A DNA stretch of 64,000 nt from Toxoplasma gondii ME49. Lineage: Eukaryota > Apicomplexa > Conoidasida > Eucoccidiorida > Sarcocystidae. Shown here piece by piece: positions 46,386 to 58,000 of this stretch (its first letter is position 1; every line of letters starts with the position of its first letter). The stretch lies in contig NC_031476.1 of assembly GCF_000006565.2 (NCBI RefSeq), positions 1,884,458 through 1,948,457 of the forward strand. The letters run 5' to 3'. A program made the translations under genes and the position numbers. The notes beneath the pieces are model-generated. The model searched no databases. It was not told where the DNA came from and saw nothing but the letters and a program-made list of their open reading frames with translations.

Positions 46386-46582
46386 AAATATAAATAAATA
46401 AATATAAATAAATAAATATATATATATATATATGTACATATGTACACGTCGTATATCATCTCTAACCTGACATACGCATAAACATGAACCAAGGCAAATA
46501 CATATATATATATATGTATATCCAAATACATATATATATATATATATATGTATATCTATGTATTATATATATATATATATGG
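46386..46582. repeat. TAAA then TA microsatellites in divergent promoter region
   Basis: (TAAA)n-type steps at about 46390-46420 pass into TA runs, with further TA blocks up to 46580. Confidence 0.9.
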
Positions 46583-47280
46583 CCGACGGTCTTTAGATCG
46601 GCATGTAGACAGTAGAGGGAAGCGAAATACCTGCTCGATCACCTCTCTGTGAGCATGTGGATGTGGAGGGTTGTGTGCCAGTCGATCCGGTCACGCACAG
46701 GCTTTTTCCATTTAGCGCTGCATGTCTGAGACGCGTTTCTCGCTCTCTCTTTGTTTCTCGCTCTCTCTCTCTTTGTTCTCGCGAGGCTTGGCGGCGCAGG
46801 CCTGCAAGAGTAGCGAGGAAGCAGAGCCCCAAAAAAGCTTCAAGGCAGCAGCTGTGCTCTGTGTGTTGGCGTCCCCTCTCAGGCCGAACGAGGCTGTTCT
46901 TTTCACCGTCGCAAGGCAGACCTGCGTTTCAGCTTCAAAACTCCTTGCGACGACCTCTCGCAGCCGTTCTTTCCTGCATTCGCAAAGGCCAAGAGAGGAG
47001 AACTGCTCACAGACATGAGCTCTTCTCCACGCAGTCTCGGGTTCCAAACGCTCTCGTTTACCCTGGCGCATGCCTGAGCACACACACACATGCATGCATA
47101 CGCAAATGTAGGCACACCAGGACCACGGATGCATGCGCGCAAACCACGTACAAGTCGGCAAAACCGAGAGCGACTGAAATTGTCAAGGACTGCCTTGCGC
47201 TTTTTTTTCTCTCCAAAGGGCCACGTGAAGCACTCGAGTCTAAGCGAAGACTTTCCTCATGCTGAGTCACATCTCTACCT

Positions 47281-47460
47281 ATATATATATATATATATAT
47301 ACATATATATACATATATATATTATATAATGTATTATATATAATGTATTATATATAATGTAATATATATATTATAATATATATATATATATATATTATAA
47401 TATACATAATATAGTATATATAATATATGTAATGTAGGATATATGTATATATAATATGTA
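47281..47460. repeat. AT-rich block with 14-bp tandem units
   Basis: About 180 bp of almost pure A+T. At 47327-47368 it includes two perfect and one imperfect copy of a 14-bp unit (TAATGTATTATATA). Strong intrastrand hairpin potential, in the divergent promoter interval. Confidence 0.88.
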
Positions 47461-48777
47461 AATGCGTATGAGTGTATGTATTGAGAAGTTCACGTTGGCC
47501 TTCCCACTCTGAAGAACCTTTGCTCCGGGCAGAAACGCACACAGGCTGTCTGCGAGTCTGTGCTGAGACTCCCTGAGGAGTTGAGAAAGACTGTGGCTTC
47601 GACCGTCTGCAGAAAGACGCAACTCTGCAGAGTCGAGACGAGGAGAAACAGAGAAACGCGGAGGCGCCGTGATTGTTTTCTGCAGGTGATTCGCAGGCCT
47701 TCTTCCGCAGAGCCGCCATCCATCTCGACTGTTCCTTCCTCGCTCTTAGTTCTTATCGTTCTCTCTCTATCTCCCTTTCTTTGCCTTCCTCTCGCTCCAG
47801 TGTCTCACTCTCCTGCTCTTTCTTTTCTTCTAAACATCACACCGTCCCCTCGCGCCTCCCAGCTTCTTTTCTGTCTTGTCTCGCGGGTGCCGAGTTCTGC
47901 CGGGGAGGCCCTGGACGCGCGCGAGACGCTCCGTTTTTCTGGAGAGAGAAAGGAGTCTTTTCTCGCAGGGATACCCGCTCAACGGCTTTTCTCTTTTCCC
48001 CAACGCGTTTCTCCCTGTTCTTCCCTCACGCACTAAGGGAGCGGTTTGCCGCGTCCATAGTAGTTTGTGGTGCAGCTTCAGAGTAGACTAGCGCTGGCGA
48101 CAGAGGTCCGCTTTTCGGCGGAAGAAGACCGCTGGAAGAGACAAGCGCGGGTGGGGGGAGGGTGGCGACCCGCTGAAAGCAGCAGGCAGAGAAGGCGGCG
48201 CGACGTCCTTTCCTTTTGGACTTGTTTTTGACATGAACATCTCCTGAGCGAAGAAGTCGAGAACAGACGCGAGGCCTCGCTCTGTCGCAGCATGTGTGGC
48301 GGAGAGCAGAGGGCGGCCCCGTCGCGCCTCTCCACGAAGCCTCGCCCCTTTCGTTCCTTCTGTCTTCTTTTCTCCCCTTCTTTGCTTCTTGTCTCTCCTC
48401 GTCTTCTTTCTCCTCTTCTCTCCTCCAATTCTCTCGGCGGAAACAGGACGAATTGTCCGCCGTCAGCCGCAAGACAGACACCCTACGCGGATCGTCCGCG
48501 TGCGAACCGCGACTCTGCCGGCGCTGAGAGGCAGGATCGCAGAGCGCGGACCTTCTTTTCAAATTCACCCGAGTCCGAGAGGCGCCGAAAACGCCCTCCA
48601 ATCTGCTGATTGCCGTGACACCTTGCGGCGTCGAAAGGCTCCCGTAAATCTTCTCTCTTCTTCTCTCTCGTCTTCTCCCTCGTCTTCTTCTTCTCCCTCG
48701 TCTTCTCGCTCTGGCGTTCTCCCTCTCTTTCGGGCCTCGTTCTCCGTGTGCTGTTACTCGCTGGTTTTTTCGCGAGG

Positions 48778-51700
48778 ATGGCGTCGATCCGAGTCGTACC
48801 GGCTCGCGCATCCGAGCCGTCTGCGCGAGTCGAGAGTTCTCAGCTGTCTCGTTCACCCTCGCCGCAGTCTTCTCCGCAGAGAGGTCGCTTGCCTCCTCTG
48901 GCGCCGATCGACTCTGAGGACGCTCCGCCTGCTTCGCTGTCGTCCTCCTTCGAAGCCGACAACGCGCAGACGCCCCTGGCAGTCTCTTCTTCTCTCGCGT
49001 CTCTGCGCCGCCGCTCGCTGCTCTCGTCCTCCTCCGTCCCGTCACTCGCGCTCTTCTCTGCCTCCTTCGTCGCCCGGCACCCGCTCCGCTGTATCTACAG
49101 CGAGCTTCACACGCTGCTGACTGTGATCCGCGTCGCCGGCTCGGCGTCGAGTCTCTCTGCTTCGCTGCACTCCGCGTCGGCCAGCTGCTTCGGAGATCCG
49201 CAGGCGTTGCCTCCGCCGCTCTCAGGCTTCGTCGAGTCCATCGAGAGCCTTCTCGCTTCGCTGCACCGACAGATTCACCGCGAGTCCGACCTCGAGGACT
49301 TCCGTTCGCTCTTCTCTGTGTGTGGGCGCGACTCGCGGCGCGAGAGCGCCTCGCGCGCGACGCCCCGGAGAGCCGCCGACGGCGCTCTAGACACCCGAAG
49401 CCGCGGTGGAGACTCGCGACAACCGTTTTGTGAGCCGCGCCGCGAGATTGCTTCGAATCGAGCCTCGAAATCGAACGAGTGCGACCCTCTCCCCTCTCCT
49501 GTCGCCACCGCTCTGTCTCCTGTCTCGCCTTCCCCGTATTTTCTTCGCTCCTCCGCTGTGACCTCTCGAGTGAACGGTGCTCACCTGGCTCCCTTCTTGT
49601 TCGTGGTGGCGGACCTCTGGCCGCTGGTCCACTCGTCGGCGACGCAGAGTTCGCGGTCGCCGTCGCTCGCGCAGCTCTTCAGTCCGCGGCCGGTCGTCGC
49701 GGGGGCGCTCGCGTCTCTTGCCAAGTTCGTAGCGCATGACTTGCTCGCGCCTGCACACTGCGAAGACGCCGCGCTGCTCGCCAATCAAGTCGTCCAGGCA
49801 GTCTTGGCTTGCGCGCACCAGCAGCTGCACCAGCTGGCGACCCTCGCCCTCTCTCCGCGGGCCTCGTTCTCGGTGTTTCCGCCTCTCGCCCAAGCGTCCA
49901 CTCTCGCGAACGCAGGCGTCGAGGAGGAGGTCGTCCTGCACCGCGCCGTCAGTCTCCTTCTCGCGGTCGTGGAGTCGTCAGCGGGACCGCTGGTGGCGGA
50001 CGAGGGCCTCTGGGAAGCTCTGAAGCTTTGCTACTTCGTCGTGCGACAACCAAAGATCTCGGGCGTCTTGCGCAGCCACACAGAGGCCGTCCTCAGCGAA
50101 CTGCTGCTCGTCATCTTCGCTCCAAAGCGACATGCCTTCTCCGCAGACCGAGAGCGAGACTGCTCCATGGGAGAGGTCGAGGAGGCGGCGTTTGTGAGGG
50201 GAGAAGAAGCCGGAGACGGTCGGGTGGAAGACCGGGGTGCGAGGGAGACTCCGAGTGGCGTTCGGCGAGGAGGCGTTTCAGAGAAGAAATCGGATCGCCA
50301 CGCATTGGCCAAAAGCCTCCAGCCGGCGACCGTCTCCTACCGGCCTCATGGTCTCGGGGGGCTGTACATGGCGCTGCGATTCATCGCCTTTCTGATCGCT
50401 CATGGCCTCCCATTTTCGTCCTCTTCCTCTCGCGCCCCGCCGTCGCTCCGCGCCGTCCCCCTCGGAGGCGAAGAGACTCTCAAAGCGCCGGCCTCGTCTG
50501 GGGCCGCCGGCGCCGCGCCGGAGTCTTCGAGCGCGTCGGGATCCGTCCTCGTTTCGGAGGCCAGCGCCTCCTCCGAGGCGTCTCCGCCGACTCTGCAGAG
50601 TGCGTCGGCGGCGTTCTACGCGAGCGAAGAAGACCTGTCTTCCTCCGCTGTGTCTCCTCGAGACGTCTCCTCGCGGCGCATGCGAAGCGCGGACGCAGGT
50701 GCGTCGATTCGCAAAATGGAGCTCGACTTGCTGGCGCTTTATGACGACTTTTGTCAGAAGGGGAAGGGTGACGAAGACTTCCACCTCGAGATGCGCGCGC
50801 TCGGCTTGACTCTGTTGAATGGAGTGCTCGAAGCGGCAGGTCCCGCCATCGCCTGCGCGCCGTCTTTGCAGCAGGTGATGCGCGAGGAGGTCGCATGGGC
50901 GATGCTGGGCGCGGCGGCGGGATCGGTGTTCGCGTCGGGACGCGACGCGTCGCTCTTGGTGGCCTCCGAGCTGCTCCGCGCAGTGTGGAACCTCCGTACC
51001 TTCTGTTTCCTGCGTCCAGTCACTGAGGCGATGCTCTTGCAGACGGCGCTGCTTCGCGTCCTCGCCTCGCCCCTGCATCTGCTGCTCTTCGAGCCTCCCG
51101 CACATGCACTCGGACCTCCCGGGACGTCTTCAGCTGGCGTTCAGACCCAATACCAGAGTCTGTGTCAGCTCCTGCAGCAGCAGGTTGCGAGCCACGACCT
51201 CCGCTTCCTGACCTTGGACGCCCTCGTCGAACTCTGCGCGTTGCCGGACTTCCTGCCGCTGCTCTTCATCCGCTTCGACTGCGACGTCCGAGCGCCTCAC
51301 GACCTCTGCGCTCAGGTCGTCGCGCTCCTCGTCTTTCTGCTTCTCTCTCCCGCGGCGCCTCCCCTTCCCTCCCTCGCGCGCCTGCAGCAGTACCTTCAGA
51401 CGGTCGGAAGGCCCCGCGACGACGGCCTGCTCGCTGCTGGCGACGAAGGCCTCGCGGCTCTGCATGCCGCGAACTCTCGGCTCTTGCCCCCCTTTCGCGG
51501 CGTCTACCGGACACCGGCCTTCGTCACGCTCGCTCAAGACGCAGCGGCGCAGTGCTCGCCGCTCTGCGTCGCGCCAGAGGCTCGAGTGCGGCTCCGCGCG
51601 GTGCAGAAAGAGCGTCCTGAGGAGGCCGCCGCGACCTGCGAGAAGAAGAAAGGCGAGAGGGATGTGGACCCTTTCTTCGGGACTCGGAGGAACTACTCCG

Positions 51701-54700
51701 CCCTCGCGGTCGAGATGCGGAGACGCCTCGCCGCTGCCGAGACAGAGGCCGAACGCGGGGGTCTGCTCTTCGACTTTGGGAGACCGCACGCGGCCACAGA
51801 GCTGAATCGCCTGGCTCTCCGCGGCATTCTCGAAGTCCTTGCCCTCGCCGTCGCCAGGCTCGAGCAGCGGAGACGCGCCGCAGCCCAGAACCGAGAAAAC
51901 AACAGAGAGAAGAACCGAGAAAAGAAGGTCGGGAAGTCCATGCAGAGGAAGGCGTCTGGGGAAGAAGGCCGAGACGGCAGTGCAGACGAACGCAGCGGCG
52001 AGACTGCAGAAACAGAGGAAGTGGAGGATATCGAAGAGGTGGAGGAAAGAGAAGAACTGGAGGAAAGAGAAGAGAGCGAACAAGACAGGAGGAGTGCGGC
52101 GGCGGAGTCCGTTGCTCAAACCATCATCGCTGGCGGAAAAGCCTCCGCTGCGACCGCCTTCGCCATCGTCCAGCCTTTCAGCCGTCTCTGTGAGAGACGC
52201 GAAAGAAAGAGACGTCTTGAGGCCGCCGCCGCTGTACGTGCAGAATACGCCAGGCACAGTTGATGACAGAGGGCGCACTCTAGGATTCATCGATGCAGCG
52301 GTGTCCAGCTCTCCGGGGGTCTCTCTGGATACTGCATCTATGTCTATATGCATGCCTATGTATGGTTGAATCTCCAGGCGTTGGAAAAGCCTCTGTGGCT
52401 GCGTGTATCGTAGATAAAGGAGGTACGCATGTATAGAGATGTGCATGTATGTATGCATTCCTGTATGCGCAGATGCGTATATCTAGGTGTCTCTCTCGGC
52501 TTGTGTGACGGAGGCAGTTGATAGATGTGAACGTATTTTTTTTTGACGCAGTTGCATGCATGTGAAGGTTCTCCGTTGGTTTCACTGACGAAGAGTGTCT
52601 TGGTGAATTTCTCGAATTTAAAAATCAGATTTTCAACGCAAATCCCAAGCACTTCATTCCGCACTTGGAGGAGTTGGAGCTCTTGCCCTCCCCGGCGACG
52701 CCCCGCGCCGTCGCGGCTTTTCTGCGAGACACGCGCGGCCTCGACTTGGTGAAAGTTGGAGAGTACCTCGCACAAAACAAAGAATGGAATAAACAGGTTC
52801 GACAAACATGCCAAAAAAGAGTCTCCAAATGCTCTCCAAGTGCCGATACAGAGATATCTCCATATTTTACTCAGACGTCTCGTTCTATCTTTATCCATAT
52901 ATGCATATCTATATCCATAATGTGCGTGTATACATTCGTGTTTGTATATATAATTATATATATTTATATGCATTTATATGTGTATACCCGTGTATGCATA
53001 TCGATGTATATATATATATATGTATATATGCATATATATAAATGTATTTATATCTGTTCCACTGGGAGATCCTGCTCTCTCTCTCAGCTGTTGACCGTGC
53101 GGTCATCTTCGTGGAGCTCTGTATTTTTTTATCTTTGTCTCTTTCTGCGGGGAGTTCCTTCTCTCAGTGTTCGTCTGCTTTGAAACCGGGGATTTTCGGG
53201 AGGAGCTGTGGATGCAGCGACCTGGGGGTGCGCGTGCCTGACGTCTACCTCTGCACAGACAAAGATCTGCATGCATCTGCAAACGTATCTCCACAAATAC
53301 TCGTTTGCATCTCTACTTTGTTCGTCGATGTATAGATCGACGAATGTTTCTCAGGTGCATGCGTCTTTGCGTGGGTGTGGATGAGTGTTTTCGCTCGGGT
53401 GAACTCTTGAATTTCTTCAGGTCTTGGTCGAGTTCCTGGCGACTTTCGCTTTTGCCTCTGTTTCTCTTGTTGAGGCCTTGCGGACGCTCCTCGCTTCTTT
53501 TCGCCTTCCGGGTACGACCCACACCGAGAAGGCAAAGCAAGCGTTTATACCTGGCACATGTGATATTCATATTCATATATATATATATATGTGTATATAG
53601 ATAAATATAGATAAATATAGATAAATATATATAGATCTAGATAAATGTATGCAAATATCCCTGCAGGTGTGTTTATCTGTTAAATTATCTGGATTCTTCG
53701 CTTCCTGCATCTGTATCTGAGGCTGGATCTGTGTCGCTCTGTATTATCTGCACCTATCTCTCGGCATCTCCACAGTTCTCTCCTCTGTCGTCTCGGTGTA
53801 TGTTTCTGCCGATGTGTGCACTTTTCTACATACATACATTCATACATGCATATCTCTCTCTCTCTCTATATATATATATATACATGCCTGCATATATATT
53901 TATTTATATATTTATATATTTATAGAGGTATGTGTGGAGATCTGCGCGGCTCTGTGAAACGGAACGTGCGTCTGCGTGGACAGACCTGTGTGACTGGGGA
54001 GCGTTGTCGATCTCTCTGCCGTTGCGTTGACGCGCTCGATTCTCTCTGTTCATGCTCCCAACGAGTTCGTCTACTCTTCCCCTCTATGTCTCTCTCTCTG
54101 CAGTCGCATCCATATATATATGTATATATATATATATATGTATATGCGTGCATCTACCTGCAGGTGCAGACATATTCATTTCTATGTAAAAGTATACGCA
54201 CAAATTGTGAATATGTGTATACGTGTGTATGTCCGTGTATTTTTCCTTTCCATTGTTCGTCTGCCTCAATCCATGCCTTTTCAGGAGAGTCCCAGCAGAT
54301 CGAACGCATCATGGAGGCCTTTGCGGGAGAGTATTTTCACCAGCAGCCGTTTGTCACGCGGCCCGAGCTTCCCGGACAACTCGCAGAAATGGAGCTCTTC
54401 GCCGCGTCCGCGCAAAAAGAGAAAGAAGGCGAGAGACAGAAAGACAAGAGAAAAGAGACAGAAGACCCGCGGTTCGGAATTCCACGCTGGGTTGTGAGTG
54501 AAGCAGCTTTCTGGAGGCTCGCAGAAGAGGAAGAGAGTGACGGGAGTGGACTCGGCGACGACGAAGATAAACTGGTGGAGGCGCTGGAATTGCCAAGGAG
54601 ACGCTCCTCCGTCGATTTTGACTTCCCAAACGAGGATGGACTCGTGAAGTCCCAAGACACAATTCGTCAACACCTCACAAAGAAACTCAAACAATTCACC

Positions 54701-54814
54701 CCGGATAACGTACGGCCGGCACATGTATCACGAGAAAAAATATACATATATATATACTCATCTATATGTATATGTGTACATGTATGAGGTGGGGATACTA
54801 ACCAAGAGCATGCG

Positions 54815-54851
<37 letters not shown>

Positions 54852-54985
54852 GATAGACGTTCTCCTGGTCAGGAGCCTGTATATACATATATATATATAT
54901 ATACATATTTGTATGATGGAGAGACAAAGCAGAGGGGCATCTCCAGGCATTTAGAAACGTAAGATAGAGACACGGATCAGGAGTC

Positions 54986-55016
<31 letters not shown>

Positions 55017-58000
55017 CTGTATGTATTCATATAGGTATTCATTCACATATGTATATATAAGTGTATAAAAGAGTATGTTTGTGAACTGAGACAGCGATGT
55101 GTACAGACCTCGACACGCTTGTGAATACTGAAGTCTTTAACTCTTGTCACTGCGCTTGTTTGTAGCCGCCGCGGGGTTACGTGACGTTTGAGCACCGGGA
55201 TACGGTGTTTGTGTTGTCTTACTCGATTGTGATGCTGAACACCGATTTGCACAACTCGCAAGTGAAGGTGAAGATGAATGTGGAGCAGTTTCTTCGCAAC
55301 AACCGAGGCATCAATCAGGGAAGGAGTCTGCCGGTGTTCTTCCTGACGGAGATTTACTTGTCGATTCGCGACGACGAAATTCGGATGAGGAACGCAGCGT
55401 CGCCACACACTCGCGGCGCGGTGTCTGGACAGAGCGACGGCGTCGCCTTCTCAGGTGGGCGAGAAGAGTCCCTCCAGGCCAAGTTCGCAGTCTCTCGCAG
55501 TTCACGGCGGAAGCCTGGTGCTTGCCCCTCTGCAGCGCGCAGAGGTCGAGACAAAAGCTCTCACGCTTCTTCTCTCTTCCACTTCCTCCATAAACGCGAG
55601 AAGCGAGAGCGACGAAGAAGCTCAGCCTCTTCAGAGCTCCTCTCGGCGCGGTCTTCGCTCTCCTGCGCAAAGAGCCAGTCCACAGGCGTTCCCTCCAGTG
55701 CCGGCGAAACCAAGTCCAGTCACTCAGACAAATCGAGGCCTGCGGAGACCAGACGCGGCGGAGAGAGAGGTATCTGTTCGGCTGCTTGTGCAGAAGGGAA
55801 CGCCGTTGGAGATCTGGTGTTTGAGAAGCAGCGTGCGACTCAAACGTCTCTGTGGTCTCCTTCGTCTTGGGGAAGTGGAGACGGCGAAGAGGCGCCGCGG
55901 ATCGTGTTGGAGGCCGAGCTGGATGCGTTGTTCTTCTTCACTTTCTGGGAGCAAGGCGTCTTCGACGCGCTCCGAGGCGTCCTCGAGTCCTCCACGGACA
56001 TCTCCCTCGTGGAGGCTGCCCTGTCTGGCGTTCTCCTTCTCGCGAAACTGGCAATCGCTCTCGGCTTCTCTCAGGCGCTGAACGTGATCGTCGTCGAACT
56101 CTGCGCCTACGTCGACCTCTCCATGGGGTTGCTCTCGCAGGCTGTGCTTCCCGTCCTCTTTGAGATTCTGAGGCCTCCGCAGCTGCAGACAAGGCAAGCA
56201 GCTGGTGCTCAGCGCGCGCGCGAGCGAGAAACCGACGCATCCTGCGCAAGCCAAGAGAGAGAGCAAGCCTGTGCAGATGGCGAAGGCCTCCCAGGTACTG
56301 GCCTGGGCGGCTGCGCGCTGCTCCGCGAAGAGGGCTGGGCCGCGTTTCTGGAAGTGCTTCTGAAGTTCTTTTCTCTTGGGTTGTTGCCGCCGTCGCTGGC
56401 GAATCTTCAGGACTTCTGCGACGCACAGGGGCACCCTCTGCCGAGACTCTGCGCACTGTCGCCCCCCGCCTTCGCGGCGCCAGCGCATGCCCGGAAAAAA
56501 GGCGGACGCCGCGGCTGGCTCGGAGACCTCACGAACCTTCTCTTCGCCTTCGCCGACACCGACGAAGACAGCGAAGGCGAAAACGGCGAAGAGGAGCCCG
56601 GCCGCGCGAGTTTAACTGCGGCGCAGCAGCAACAGATCGTCGCCAGTGTCTTGGGCGAGGTGAGACGGCGAACGGGGGAGACGGGGGGACTACGGTAGAG
56701 AGGCGAGGAGAGGAAGCAGAAAGCGAGGAGAGAGCGAAGAATAACGATACACATGAGAGGCGAGTGAGAAGGAGACGACCAGCGGTCGCCAAAACAGATA
56801 GGAAGAGAAGGTTGGAGACTTCCGGACGAGGTGAAAGAAACGAAGGACGAGAGGACAGACAGAGGGGAGAGAACTGAGAACTGAGGCAACGGGCCTACAG
56901 TGGTGGGAGGGGGGAGAAAAGCGGGCGTGGAGGGCCAGCGAGGACGTCGGTGTTCCGAGTGCAAAGGCGAAGACTGGCAGATTCCTCAGACACCCGAGAG
57001 TCCCTGTTGTTGTGCTTTTCAGGATGGAGCCTCCACCTGTTTCTCGCCCTCTCTGTTTGACAAGCTGTGTCTTCTCCGCTGTGGCACAACCTTCTCCTTT
57101 CTCCCCACGACGCTGCCTCCGCCGCTGAGTGTCGAGCGCTCCAGTCTCTCTTCGGAGCTTCCACAGTCCGAGAGTTCAGGTCCTCACAAGTTTCCTCAAC
57201 CTCTCGGCCTCGTCGCCGCCAGTCAGGGACGCAGTGTCGAGGAGGCGGAGGGGAGAGACGGTGGAGAGAAACAACGTCGCGCGCAGCGAGAAGCGAGCGA
57301 GAGGGAAGAACGGGAGAGACAGCTGGCGCTGGTCGCCCCCTTCTTCAGATTCAAAGCTGTCTTGGAGCGATGCTTCAAATTCGACCAACTACTTTCACAG
57401 TGAGTTTTCTTCGGCGACTTAACGCAGCGGAAGATCTGTGTCCGCAAGGTGGAGGCAAACCGAGAGAAGAGATGTCCTCAGGAGCGCTACTTTTCGGAAT
57501 CTCTGCCTCGTCTTGTCTTCCTTCCTGGGGTGCACAGCGCTCTGCTCATTCGCCTTCCTTCTCCTTTCTTGTGCCCTGTGTCTTGCCTTCTTCTCTTTCT
57601 CTGTGTTCCTGTCTCCCGCTTCAGCATCCAGGCGTCCTCACAAAAGGTTCACTAACGAGTGTACACTGTAACCCCCCATCCTCACATCTGTTAGCGAATT
57701 GGTTACAATGTAGACCTAAAGAAACATACACACATACGGGAACACTCACATGTATGTATGCCTGTATTTATGTATGCCTGTATGTATGTATGTCTGTATG
57801 TATGCCTGTATTTATGTGTGTCTGTATGTATGCCTGTATTTATGTATGTCTGTATGTATGCCTGTATTTGTGTATGTATGTACCCTAACGCACTCAATCG
57901 CATGCAGAGGTTTGTAGATCTGTCGCGGAGCCCGTGTGACACCGCTGAAGCATTTGCGTTCCTCGACTTCCCCGCATGGTCTCTCACGACGCGCGTGCAT

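Larger units (their letters stand above)
44716..48777. promoter_or_regulatory. divergent promoter region of BAR-UBA and ARF-GEF genes
   Basis: A 4-kb interval between two divergently transcribed genes, so it must contain both promoters and leaders. Each start codon is preceded, on its own sense strand, by a strongly pyrimidine-rich tract: about 44760-45250 on the minus strand and about 47700-48770 on the plus strand. The middle holds TA/TAAA microsatellites (46386-46580, 47281-47460) and a TGCATGCA at about 47089. The long frame at 45312-46244 minus (310 codons) has no domain and lies where a leader is expected, so it is not called. Confidence 0.55.

Noticed and set aside
52545..52595. strong poly-T acceptor at about 52554 for ARF-GEF exon 2
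   Set aside because: Despite the good tract, the Sec7-compatible frame has a stop just after it; a later acceptor near 52595 is needed. This junction remains uncertain.
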